Below, in pieces: positions 34,401 to 45,113 of a stretch of 64,000 bases of DNA (within the stretch, counting starts at the first letter, position 1; each line of letters begins with the position of its first letter). The notes beneath the pieces were generated by a model. That model ran no database searches. It saw nothing but the letters and a program-made list of their open reading frames with translations, and had not been told where the DNA came from. Origin of the DNA: Siphonodentalium dalli (Eukaryota > Mollusca > Scaphopoda > Gadilida > Siphonodentaliidae); the NCBI GenBank assembly GCA_032622095.1, contig CP136063.1, positions 218,879,982 to 218,943,981 on the forward strand. The letters run 5' to 3'. The translations under genes were made by a program, and so were the position numbers.

Positions 34401-35886
34401 AAACTGCAATATGACACTTTTCTACTATCTATTTAAGTGCGAAATCTTTAGTAGGAAAGTTTTCGTGTGAATTGTGCCTGGGAAGCGTGTCCGTATGTGG
34501 GGGGGGGGGGTCCAGATGAATTGTTTTCGCACAGACAACCGTTATCTACAACATAAAGATGTGAAAGGACAAACGAGCAAAGTGGTGTTTCCTGTTCATC
34601 CAAGATTGACGTTGAAAATTGTCAACATTCGGACCATTAACCTGGATTTCGTTTCCATTGTTTAACGGAAATTACTTTTGGAGCTATATTGATTCACCCA
34701 ATCTCAGAAATCGACAAATATTGATAATGCGCGATAAGCAGGTGTACGAGATCATCGAGGAAATTACCGAGAGAAATATCAATGTTTCGGAGGGATATCA
34801 CACAGGTCCCTGGCACAATACACCCAAACCACTCAAAGACATATATGTATTTGGGTGGTTGGTGTCTATTGTGCCAGGGGTCTGTGGGATATCACGCGAG
34901 AAAATATGCGTTCTTACCATAATAAAGCCTGCTTCCATGTGCTAACTTTGAACATATCTCAACACTTATGTTTGTGAAACACCATGCACCTAATTTGTCG
35001 ATTTTGTCATTATACATTTGCCTCTGTTTGCGTTTGAACATATCACTGACACTTCGGCTCAAAGTGTTGTAATCAACTTCAATTTTAATAGCCAACAAAC
35101 ATTATGTTAGATATAGATACATGGAGGCAAAGAATTAGTTTCAAGTTTCCTTCCAACAGTCATGTTTTTCATCTAAAATAAATTACACACACACTGTATA
35201 ACTCCGGCCTATAGATGTTGTGTTTAATTTTATTCATTGCGCTTGCAACATTTCAGATATATCCAGAGATATTAAAAAGATAAGATGGCCACTTGAGACC
35301 ATGATTTTCAACAAAATTCGGAAAGATTTAACATTAATGTGTGCATACGTGCATACATCTATAGTGATGAAATGGTTAAAAACCCAAGAGGACGGTAGGT
35401 GGCTTGTTTCTCACCAACACGCGTTCAAATTCGATAGCTATCTTATAGATGGCATCTCAATCAAGTCTGTAACATTTCATATTGTTTTGCTCATAGTTTC
35501 AGGCTGGATTTTAACAGGAATGTACATGGCAGTGTCATATATATGTGAATAATGTGTTCAGTGATGAAAACAAAACGCAGTCAGTATATGAAAGAATTTT
35601 ATTTCGTGATAATGTATCCGATTCAAAATGTCATTAGCATAACATTACGCTAGTGTAATTATCAAATCGCCAAACTTTCTGGTCAAACTATATAACCTTT
35701 TTGAAATTGTATATATCGATCCGAAAATATTTCATTTAATGCATTTATACTCAATTTTGGTTTATGTCATATACATGTGGTACGGTTTTCGTTGAAATTT
35801 TATAATTGAACCATTGTGATCAGAAGGTTTCGGACATTTGAATACATGGTATGTTACAACATATTGATACTGGAATATATAATAAC
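34401..35886. other. Left interior of the satellite-bracketed element, no assigned gene
   Basis: Plus-strand frames of 108 and 110 codons (34,619-34,945 and 35,220-35,552) have no recognised domain. The first contains RNRQILIMRDKQVYEIIEEI and could be a real but unrecognised exon. A hairpin with ~37-bp arms lies at about 34,799-34,892. The stretch 35,553-35,886 lies just downstream of the transposase stop and would be its 3' UTR. Confidence 0.4.
34799..34892. repeat. Hairpin with ~37-bp imperfect arms
   Basis: CACAGGTCCCTGGCACAATA with CCCAAACCACTCAAA pairs with TTTGGGTGGTTGG and TATTGTGCCAGGGGTCTGTG around an ACATATATGTA loop. Confidence 0.8.
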
Positions 35887-37029
35887 TCATATTTTCATTT
35901 TCTTTGGGGCACTGGTTGTTTTTGCTGACTTTCCGTCGGTGGATGTTACGGTTGTTGTCTTTCTTGGTGGGCCCTTGAGAAATTTTATTACAGCGCGATC
36001 TTTGTCGTCGTCGTTCGTCGTGAGCCATTTTGAGTGCTGGACGCGAAAGTTTTTCATATGTGACGGAAGGTCGAAATTCCCCTGACCGTGTACGGCTCTG
36101 CTGACATCAGCATGTTGAATTTGTACTATAGAATGCATCTTTTCGATGAGATCTGGTAGCTTTAGACTACGCCAGTTTGTCGAAAGTTTCAGGATGTGAT
36201 TTATGGACTCGCATGAATTATTGGTCCAGTCGATAGAAGAACTTCCTTGGAGAGAAGGTTCGAAGATGTAACGTTGTATTGACGGAACAATTCTGTTGAA
36301 ATAACTAGAAAATCCAGGAACGAGATTGTCAAATTGGTCGGATAGTTCAATTGTCCTGAGTTGAAATTGGAACTCGTCGTGACAAGAAAGTAGACCACCA
36401 TCCTCGGAAAATATATCGTGATTAACGCGCTTTACTTTGCTACTGTCTCCTCCAACGTCGTCAACAAGATTCCGTCTAATGTTTGTCTTTATGTGTCGAG
36501 AACACAGGAGGTGAGTCGAAGTAGGGGAAGCACTGACGGAGAGCCTTAGTTAAGGCTTTCTCTTCGTCCGATCCGAAAACAAGATTTTATCCGCCTAATT
36601 CAATGCCGAAAAGATCCAGGTCTAATTTTGATCGAATGTGGGAAAAGAACCTGTGGTAAGTATGGTAGGTTGCATCCCAATGGAGAAATACCGGTCCGAG
36701 AAGTATGGGAACATCCTGGGTTGGTTTTCTTAGCAAGTTTCTATTCCTATATACGATTAACGTAACGTAACAAGGTCCCAGATTAAACGTCCTATCTACG
36801 CCGATTACACTTGGTTCATATATGCGGACGCTTTGCATAATGTTTTCAAATCGTCGATTTGCCGATCAGTGTAAAGAATTGCACAAGGCGGTTTGCCTTT
36901 AGACTGAATTAACTCCTGAATATAAGGATGCTCATGTATGTGGTTCGTGGGCGTCTGCACATCATCCGCAGAATTTGTCGGATGACCCGTGTGTTCATGA
37001 TTTTTGGCAGCATACTTTCGGTTTTGGAC
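35887..37029 (-). pseudogene. MULE-like DDE transposase, 3' exon (broken)
   Basis: The exon starts after ATATTTCCAG (acceptor at 37,030-37,032) with VQNRKYAAKN, then CAILYTDRQIDDLK, the first catalytic Asp in SVIGVDRTFNLGPCYVT, then GPVFLHWDATYHTYHRFF, the second Asp in VFGSDEEKAL, a HLLCSRHIKTN block, and the likely Glu in DWTNNSCESINH. It ends with SAPKKMKI and a stop at 35,887. This order (VD.TFNLG, GSDEEKAL, LC.RH, CES.NH) is what I know from Mutator-like transposases of invertebrates. Lesions: a one-base loss near 36,800, an in-frame TAA at 36,587-36,589, and an extra base near 36,519. Joins the upstream exon in phase 0. Confidence 0.75.
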
Positions 37030-37731
37030 CTGGAAATATAAAATCAATAACATTTAAAATAATCGTTTCGCGAGCAATTAATACACACATTATACAAGTA
37101 CAACAGAAACTGTGTTTGATATACATAATGCAGCGTAGCATTTTAGAAATATACCTGTTAATAATCAGATCATATATACATTATGTAGCGATGGTGTAGT
37201 TTAATTTTCGTACGCCAATTGCACAAAAGCATAACATTCCACATGTCAGTTTGAATCGTCAATCAATTTTCATTAAATGAAATGTTTTGATAGACAACAA
37301 CGATACGAGTAAATAACATAAATTAAAGACTCATATTTCAAAGCGATTGATTGTATTGTGAATTATTGACCACGAATTCTTACTGTATGAATATGTTGTT
37401 ATTTATGCAAATTCCCTTTGTTAGGGCATTGTATAATGCAGCTGATTAGTTTGAAATGTTATTAAAACGATTATTCGCTAGTTCAGATTATTTACGATAT
37501 ATAGTCCAAAACCCTTTTTCGCCCTTAATTATATTATTATTATTATTATTATTATTAAGTGCATGAGTGCCACACCACGGGCCTAGAACATATATTGTTT
37601 TAATTTGTAGCGTATAGTTTGTCAATGTTATCGACGGATGAACAAATGATATGACTGAAATGTGGCTCGATGAAAATATTTATGTGAGAAGATTCTGTAA
37701 TATATGGTAATATTTGGCATGTATGTCGTAC
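37030..37731 (-). other. Intron of the transposase gene
   Basis: Donor GTACGACATA after CTGAAACAG (37,732-37,734), acceptor TTATATTTCCAG at 37,030. Splicing joins PRDLKQ to VQNRKY in frame. Contains a (TTA)n run at about 37,532-37,556. Confidence 0.65.
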
Positions 37732-39246
37732 CTGTTTCAGATCCCGAGGAGCGTGAGAAGAATTGTCTAGGGTCATCGCCGTGTAAATATCCTTGGGTGT
37801 TTGCGTCATAGCTTTGTCTGTTATATTTTTTAGAATAGTCTCAGACGTCCTCACATACTAGGCGTATGTATCTTTCCTGGTATTGCCGCGAAAACTGCTG
37901 GTATCTGTGAAGACGCCTGCATACTCAACAACTGAACAGTGACGGAAAACAGGCTCCCCAACGCCGGAAGGAACTTTCTCCAATCCATGTTATGCGTCGT
38001 CTGTATTTTTTGTCACGTTTCAGTGTAGTATACAATTTGCGAACAACAAGGACATCACACGGGTTCGGCTGCGGATCTAATTCTTTTCTCGCAGCCTTAG
38101 AACTCCTATAGAACACTCCCTTCTTTGCTTCGATGTAATTGAAGCATTTCGGTGTTTTTATGTAGGAATGTTTCTTTGTCGAACTGGTTGACATCCAGGC
38201 CACACAATCATCATCGAAACGGGATTGTTTCCCATTGGCCCGCTTCTGTGCGTTCATGGAATTGTCAATAACAACAAACACGTTATTCTTCGGTCCGTCG
38301 GGGATGCGTATCATAGCTGGAACATCTTTGAGTAATATATTCAAAACATCCTCGACGTCAATGAAACTGTTGCTATGTGGAAGGCTCTTCAGATTAGGTG
38401 CGACGTCGTCATTATTTGTTTTTGGCGAAGTACTCCCCGACGTGTCGTTGTCTATCTGCAAACATTTCTGTGGAGAAACTGATGGAATACTTTAACGTGC
38501 AATTTCTGAGCTGGCGATGGAGATATTTATTTCATCGATGTCATAATCGGATGTATCTGAATTTGCAGGAGTCGAGTAGAATTTTGGAGCAAACACGTCA
38601 CTGAAGTGGTGCAGTTGAGTGAGGAATTTGCAGGCGTAGAGGTGTTCAGTTGCGAATTTCCAGTGGATGCGTTTGTGAGTGACGACGTTGCAGGCTTGTG
38701 TGGTGAGTTGTTGGGCGAAAAAAACGTTGTTTGGTGACGATCTTGCAGGGGCGGTACCGGTTGTTTTCTTATCTGGGAGAACAATTGCTGAAGCGTTCGT
38801 TTTCGAATGTGTCGGTTGAACTATCTGAATGCTGTTGTTATCGCAAATTTGTGGTTTCGGTGTAGTCTTCGACGTTAGAAGTCCAGTGTATGGGTTGGCG
38901 AGTGACGACGTTGCAGGCTCGTGTGGTGAGTTGTTGGGTGAAGAAACGTTGTTTGGTGGCGATATTGCAGGAGCAGTGTTGGTTGTTTTCTTATCTAGAA
39001 GAACAACTGATACGGCGTTGGTTTTCGAATGTGTCGATTTAACTATCTGAATACTGCTGTTGTCGCAAATCTGTGGTTTCGGTGTTGTCTCCGATGTTAG
39101 ACTGATAAGGGGCACAAAATGGTCGCAATTCAGCACATCATCCTTAGGAACTGAGATAACCGTCCACATGAGCACAATTCCTGGCTGGTTTGATGTCACG
39201 CCTCTGCCTTTCACGAGACGTGTCAGTGGAGATAGTGAAAACCCAT
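37732..39246 (-). pseudogene. OTU C-terminal half, repeat linker and transposase N-terminal part, middle exon (broken)
   Basis: Starts after TTTTCAGTTTCAG (two in-phase acceptors 6 nt apart). Encodes GRGVTSNQPGIVLMW and CDHFVPLI, which fits the strand and catalytic-His region of an OTU protease. Then come two in-frame 74-residue repeats (222-nt step; TPKPQICDN.SIQIV..THSKTNA), an Asp/Ser linker, VEDVLNILLKDVPAMIRIPDG, and RKLYTTLKRDKKYRRRITW, the usual N-terminal part of these transposases. It ends YVRTSETIL and SHAPRDLKQ. Lesions: an A-run expansion at about 38,713-38,719, TAA at 38,492-38,494, a frameshift near 37,980, and TAG just upstream of YVRTSETIL (about 37,858). Confidence 0.65.
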
Positions 39247-39925
39247 CTGAAACTGAAAAGGCAAGCTTGTATTAATAAAGCTCGTAAATTGGTAAAAGCT
39301 GTAAATCATCAATACCACTCGTTGTGTAAATCTGGTATTCAGAAACACTACGTAATATAGTCGTTTTAATGAAAATTCGGTTTGGAAATTGTGAAACGAC
39401 ATGCCAGATACAATATGTGTCTATTGGTTTTATATCGTTGTCCTCTAAACAGTCTATATTGATCACAGCGCTCCTATCAGTTTGTGTTGCCAACATCAGT
39501 CGAATATCAACTAAACTGAAACAGAGACCACATCGGTCATATTATATAGCCAAATGTGAATTGCGCCGTGGAAGACTAAGAAATAGATCATAATGAATGC
39601 ATTGTAATGCACACTTATTTTAATCATCAAACATCAGTTAATATTGAAAATCAACCAATCTCCAATGAACGTCAATAGCAAGCTAACTCCGTGTTGTTAT
39701 CCAATAAACAATTAGTTAGTAGCACGTTAACGTTATATGCAAAAGACACATATTATTTTTTACACATAATTAGAACGTACTAGTATGATGAATATGTGTA
39801 GTTGTACAGGCCATGTGCACGGGTGTACATATGAAACAATATGTGATTCTCCGTAGGATAGGGTATCATATAATATGTGATCCTCGTCTCAGGAGTCACT
39901 CGTGGCTCAATGAAGGCACGATCAT

Positions 39926-39991
39926 ATATCAAAATGAGAGGATATGGTGATCCCATGAAAAGGGGATCACCATATCCTCTCATTTTGATAT
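39926..39991. repeat. Perfect hairpin, 29-bp arms
   Basis: Arms 39,926-39,954 (ATATCAAAATGAGAGGATAT..) and 39,963-39,991 with an 8-nt loop. Confidence 0.9.
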
Positions 39992-40514
39992 GTAATCCTA
40001 AAATAAGAAAATATTTTTATTAACTAAATATAATAACTGAGATATTTGAAGAAGTGTTTTTGGCGAAATAACGTGTTTTAAAAGTGTTTTAAAGAGGGAA
40101 AATTCTATATTCCTTTCCAGTCGCTCATGCGTTATTTCGGTATTCAAACAAACATTGTAGGTATATTCTTTATTTCCTCTTCAAATTAATAGTTTGAAAA
40201 TGATATTTCCCCAAAATTCTCAAATTTAATCTTGACCATTTCAATGCCGATTTCATCTAAATCGCACCCCATATATAGCACACGACGATGCATATAACCG
40301 TAATGCTTTTTGGATAGCAGTTTGTGCTAATCTGATTGAAAGTTATGTACTATTCCACACTGAATTATTATAGTTATATAGACCCAGAGGAAAACCATTA
40401 ACAGAACCATTTGGTGATGTGTGGGATTTTTACGAAATAGCGCGACAATAATAACCAAAGTAGTTACGTCGTGCGCATATTTTACCACATAGATATGCTT
40501 TTCGGTAATGTTAA

Positions 40515-40900
40515 CCCTTTACCCAACAGAACGGCCCTGTGCCAATGCATTCTCTTATATATGCGAGTCGACCATAGGTCGCCTCGCATATATAAGAGAA
40601 TGCATTGGCTTAACACATTACAAATTATAAAATTGTTAAAGAATGTAAGAAAAAATGGTAAAAAGTGTTAAAAAAAGAATTTTGTTAGGCCAATGCATTC
40701 TCTTATATATGCGAGGCGACCTATAGTCGACTCGCATATATAAGAGCATGCATTGGCATAACTGTAACCATCACAATGTGGACAATGAGCCGGTTCCAAT
40801 GATATCCATATGTGTATGGTTTTATTGAGACAGAGCCAAGATAATTTAGGCTGTTGAAGCTTCATTTGGGCCGTTTCTGGGCGTTCTGTTGGGTAACGGG
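40515..40900. mobile_element. 386-bp piggyBac-like MITE built from two palindromes
   Basis: TTAA at 40,511-40,514 and 40,901-40,904. The ends CCCTTTACCCAACAGAACG and CGTTCTGTTGGGTAACGGG are inverted with one mismatch. Inside are two 69-bp palindromes (40,541-40,609 and 40,689-40,757) with 27-bp arms starting GCCAATGCATTCTC; each is the reverse complement of the other, so the whole element is symmetrical. No ORF. TTAA plus CCC/GGG ends is the piggyBac signature. Confidence 0.85.
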
Positions 40901-40914
40901 TTAAATAAACTCAC

Positions 40915-41580
40915 CTGGAGGGAAGAATCTCTGGATGGGTACATCAAGTACAGCACTTAGGGCCAGTATGTGATTTAGGTCTCCCCAAGATTGTAAAACA
41001 GCAGTATCACGAAGGTAGAATTCTTATTCTCCGAGAACCAGCCGTGGGTCGTCTTTATATGGAGATGAGTACTTTCGATGGCTGATGTTATATATCTCTG
41101 GATGAGAGGCGATGTCTATCCAAGTCCTATAACGTAGCTCTTTGTTGTGTTTTTCCGTACCATATAGAGCAGTTGAACATGCACGATACAAGCAGTTGCC
41201 ATCATCGTTCGTCGATATTGGAATGTAGTTGTTCAGAGCTGATGGTTTTAACTTCTTCAGAACTTCAGTTGAGATCGTGTCTCTGGAACAGGTTTTAGAG
41301 GTTGGTGGTTGCCACTGAGGTAAATCTGGCTTGTATTGGTCGACAAGTGCCGCTTCGGTCCAGAGCATACTTTGTAGATGCCCACGGTGAGATGTGTCAG
41401 TATTCACTATTATTGTCAAGGCTGCGGAGAAGAGGTACTGGCCGTGCACGAACATACATGCTGGACAGAAGAACTCTGCGTCGCGTTGTCTGTCCCAGTT
41501 GTCGTATTGACTCTGAGTCATGTGAACGCAATATGCGTGTGTCCACTTGACACAGCCATTACACAGAACGGCTCGATTTC
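40915..41580 (-). pseudogene. PHD finger and OTU protease N-terminal half, 5'-most exon seen (broken)
   Basis: Starts after CTTTTTTTCAG with NRAVLCNGCVKWTHAYC and EFFCPAC, giving Cys-x2-Cys, His-x2-Cys, Cys-x2-Cys, the distal part of a PHD-type zinc finger. Further on, ISTNDDGNCLYRACSTALYG carries the OTU catalytic Cys in the D-G-N-C context. TAA at 41,024-41,026 interrupts the frame, which then continues LRDTAVLQSWGDLNHILALS and VPIQRFFPP to the donor at 40,914. The exon encoding the first PHD cysteine pair and the start codon was not found upstream. OTU proteases remove ubiquitin-type modifiers; the role in a transposon is unknown. Confidence 0.7.
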
Positions 41581-41929
41581 CTGAAAAAAAGTATCATGGT
41601 ATCAATAAGTATATATTGACAAATTCATCTTCTATCGGAACCAAACATTAATATATCAAGACCGTACGGTCATCAGGTAGGCCTGATGCTTTCCGACTAT
41701 TACGCTATAAATACCCGGGTGGCGAATAACGTTTATATTTTGTCTTTATTTGCTCCACACATACGGAGAGTATGTGATCTCGAGCATCGGGAATAATGAT
41801 TTTCAGTCCTTATGCAAATGGCTGTGGGTTGGGTTGCAATATGTGAAGGGGGTACATAACATTTTTTCTAACAATTGAACTTCAAATACTATATTCACGC
41901 ATATTTTTGCTCACAATAATTATAATTAT

Positions 41930-42530
41930 GTGTCAGATTATTTTGTGTTCTTCAGATGTAAGGATTTGTGTATTATATTAGGCGTTCATTTCATCGCAAG
42001 TTTTAGGTTTGGAAGTACATTTCGGACAAATCATTGTTACTGGAATTTGAGGTGGGTGCAAGGGAGGGGGAGGGGGTGGTTCGATAACCATATTCATAAA
42101 ACTCGGAGATCAGTTAGATTTCTCTCCATTTGTGCATTGGATTAGCCGATCCCTAAATAATAAACAATCAGTTTCTAGAACTGGAAGTGTGGAATTGCGA
42201 AAACAAATCTGTGATCTGATTTTGTTGGTAAGGTGGGTGGCGAATAACTTTATTCGTAAAATTTGGATGCCAGGTGAGCTTCTTATTTTGTGCATTAGAT
42301 TAGACGATTCTTGGAACATAAACAATTATTGTATAGAACTGTGAGTGGAATTACGAACAAAAATATGCAATCTGAGTTGGTTGATGGGGGGGGGGGAGGG
42401 AGTGGCGAATAACTTTATTCTTAAAACTTGGATCGTCGATTTTCATTCCCAATTCCATTTACCGTTCTCTCAAATTGTTTATGATTTATTACGATTATTA
42501 TTCGCCACCCCACCCCGCCCTAAAAACCAA
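41930..42530. repeat. Imperfect ~190-bp tandem repeat
   Basis: Blocks with GGTGG.TGGCGAATAAC, TTATTCRTAAAAC and TTGTGCATTRGATTAG recur about three times, with G-runs of variable length (e.g. about 42,387-42,398). Between the 5'-most exon seen and the right satellite array. The plus-strand 60-70 codon frames here are repeat artefacts. Confidence 0.55.
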
Positions 42531-42550
42531 CCAATTAAGATATATCGGCG

Positions 42551-43528
42551 GGGTTAACAGTGCCCTGTCCGCTCGAGCTATCGACTTGGGGATTGGAACT
42601 TTGGTACAATCGGGTCCATTCTACACGATAGTGCAAACTCCATCTCGCTACCCTAGGGGCGGTCCGGTCGGCGGGTGTTAATTACGGCGTTTTTGCGTAC
42701 ATTTATAGCGAATTCGGTAGCAGCGTATGGGTTAATTTATTCACTTCCGCTGCAGCTAGCGACTTGTCCGATCGCCCATGGATGCATATGGGTATTCCCT
42801 TCATGATATAATGTCCGTTTCCGTGGTCAGGCAGCCAGGGGAGGTGCGGTTGGCGCCTTTTTGGATTTCCCGTACCTGGTGGAAACGGCCGCAAGTCAGG
42901 GGTTAACAGTGCCGTGTCTGCTCGAGCTATCGACTTGGGGATTGGAACTTTGATACATTCGGGTCCATTCTACACGATAGTGCAAACTCCATCTCGCTCG
43001 GACCCCTAGGGGCGGTCCGGTCGGCGGGTGTTAATTTCGTCGTTATCGCGTACATTTATAGCGAATTCGGCAGCAGCGTATGGGTTAATTTACTCACTTC
43101 CGCTGCAGCTAGCGACTTGTCCGATCGCGCATGGATGTATAGCCATATTTCCTTCATGATACAATGTCCATTTCCGTGGTCAGGCAGTCAGGGGAGGTGC
43201 GGTCGGCGCCTTTTTGGATTTCCCGTACCTTTTGGAAACGGCCGCAATCAGGAGTTAACAGTGCCGTGTTTGCTCGAGCTATCGACTTGGGGATTGGAAC
43301 TTTGGTACATTCGGGTCCATTATACACGATAGTGCAAACCCCATCTCGCTCGGATCCCTAGGGGCGGTCCGGTCTGCGGGTGTTAATTTCGGCGTTTTTG
43401 CGTACATTTATAGCGAATTCGGCAGCAGCGTATGGGTTAATTTATTCACTTCCGCTGCAGCTAGCGACTTGTTTGATCGCCCATGGATGCATATGGTTAT
43501 TCACTTCATGATATAATGTCCATTTCAA
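42551..43528 (+). repeat. ~350-bp satellite, right array (~2.8 units)
   Basis: GTTAACAGTGCC recurs at about 42,554, 42,903 and 43,255 (steps 349 and 352). Each unit contains GAGCTATCGACTTGGGGATT, CTAGGGGCGGTCCGGTC and TTCCGCTGCAGCTAGCGACT. Units are about 95 percent alike by eye. Inverted relative to 33,910-34,400. Confidence 0.9.
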
Positions 43529-43596
43529 ATAAACGCGAAGCAATGCGAAATATCCATCGAAAACAACGATAATAAATTGCAGCGACCGCAAGTCAT

Positions 43597-44580
43597 TTGA
43601 AGAACGATGTGACGTCATCGCACGCGCTGATATTAAACGTGTCTCTTATCGATAATTATGAAACTGCTTTTATGGGCAAATTATGTGATAAACATGTATA
43701 CATAACTGTCAGTTCAATGTTATGTTTTAGCTGTTTATTTGGTCTGGACAGAGCATTTGGTGAACCTTTGGCGAGGTCCAGACCAAATTTACTGACGAAT
43801 TTTGTAAATTCCGTTATAAACTGGGGACGAGTTGTGGATTATATTTATTACGTGATCCCAAAACATACCTAAATCAACATATGGGACGCGAAACTAACAT
43901 CGGCTTCTATAAGGCATGCGATGACATTTGGCGTTTGGAGTACAGAAATAGTCCCACATAAATAATGACATATTTTTTCAAACTCTTCAGTCATTATAGT
44001 TTGTTGGACAAATATTGGAATCCATAGTATTTTTAGACGTAGCGTAGCGGAATGTACACATATCAGTTGAATTTCAGCCTCGACGGCGTTCGTTTTGCAG
44101 AACTTGCATATCGTGTTACTCAAGTAATTTCCTCTACATACACTGGTCTCAACGCGTAATTGAGAGATACCGATATTGTGCCATCACTAACGTTTCATGT
44201 TTGGAAATATTCATGTATATGTATACATAACTGTCCGTCCAATGTTCTGTTTTAGCTGTTTATATGGTCTTAGTTTATCGAGTCTACTGACATCGCAGAG
44301 ACATATTCATTCAAAAATTTCAGCAGTTTTGTTTTGCACTGTTGTACAGTATGTCACAAACAAGTTAATTGGAATACACATGAAATTGTCCAGTTGTACT
44401 CAAAATTTATTTCACATCTTGTTTGGGCCAGTTGTTCTTTGTGTGTATTTTCCCACATGAAACAGCCTTCGTGAGACGTTCAGAATCCGTACAAATTAAA
44501 CCGGAACCATACGAGTTCCCTGTACATGTAATATAACAATAATAGTTGAATATAAATTGAGGATGTGCCTGACCTGATAC
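43597..44580. repeat. Intron module M, copy 1
   Basis: Recurs at 47,950-48,245 plus 52,316-52,380 and in part at 57,115-57,600. Includes a GGTCTGGAC/GTCCAGACC hairpin near 43,741-43,790 and, at 44,329-44,391, the empty version of the site occupied by the LINE in copy 2. Lies 3' of an ADAMTS-like exon; no exon found inside. Confidence 0.8.
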
Positions 44581-44600
44581 ATGTGCTATAAAACACTAAC

Positions 44601-45113
44601 CTCCATTACATGTACCACAGCAGTCACTGGACGTTCCCGAGCACACTGTCTCATAACCGTCATTAAATAACCGTCTCCCACACGACGTCGAGGTATCTAC
44701 ACATGAGCTAGCTGGTCCTCTTGTGGGAGTTTGGGAAAGGTTCTCTTTTGTGGTTGTTGGTGGTGTTGTTTTTGTTGTTGTTGTTAGCGTCGTCGTTGTT
44801 GTTGGTCGTGGTGGTGGTGGTTGAGTTGGTGTTGGTCGTGGTCGTTGTGTCGGTGTTGGTGTTGGTGTTGTTGGCGTCGTTGTTGTTGTTGTTGGTGGTG
44901 GTGGTGGTGGGTGTGTTGGTGCTGGTGTTGGTGTTGGTGTTGTCGTTCTCCTTGGCATTGTTGGTGTTGTTGATGGTCTATTCGGGTTACACGCCGCACA
45001 ACATCGTGTTTGGTAGACACTGCTACGACACATTGACGTACTCCGTCCTACCTCATCGCACGTTGGTCCGTTACTGAACAATATACCGACCTGGTCACCA
45101 TACGGGCAGCTCT
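44601..45113 (-). CDS. ADAMTS-like gene X: cysteine-rich/mucin-like exon
   Basis: A 513-bp exon between TTTTCAG-type and GGAG|GTTAGT sites. It encodes SCPYGDQVG, then GPTCDEVGRSTSMC and YQTRCCAAC (a cysteine module ending CC-x2-C), a ~75-residue Thr/Pro-rich linker (O-glycosylation candidate), and a second module SCVDTSTSCGRRLF..GYETVCSGTSSDCCGTC. This is the C-terminal style of invertebrate ADAMTS-type secreted metalloproteases. The paralogous exon of gene Y is at 57,637-58,248. A 14-bp duplication creates a second acceptor at 45,127, which would shift the frame if used. The terminal exon was not found downstream, where the satellite-bracketed transposon lies. Confidence 0.65.

Larger units (their letters stand above)
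39247..40914 (-). other. Intron of the transposase gene, carrying a MITE and a hairpin
   Basis: Donor CCTCCAG|GTGAGT at 40,914, acceptor at 39,247. The phases (1 to 1) agree. Holds the TTAA MITE 40,515-40,900 directly behind the donor and the hairpin 39,926-39,991. Confidence 0.6.
33910..43528. mobile_element. Candidate decayed Mutator-superfamily transposon: inverted satellite arms around a PHD-OTU-DDE gene
   Basis: The ~350-bp satellite lies in opposite orientations on the two sides and both inner edges stop at the same GTTAACCC/GGGTTAAC phase. The only recognisable gene between them is the minus-strand PHD-OTU-transposase. Mutator-type elements with long arms made of internal tandem repeats and a PHD-bearing transposase are known (the group called Rehavkus, from memory). 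Outer ends and a 9-bp target duplication could not be fixed, so the exact borders are provisional. Confidence 0.55.

Noticed and set aside
33858-43699. TAAACATGTAT at 33,858-33,868 and 43,689-43,699 as the target duplication of the satellite-bracketed transposon
   Set aside because: The sequence just inside is not inverted between the two sides, and the right copy lies within module M where similar ATGTATACATAAC sequence is ancestral. Probably coincidence.
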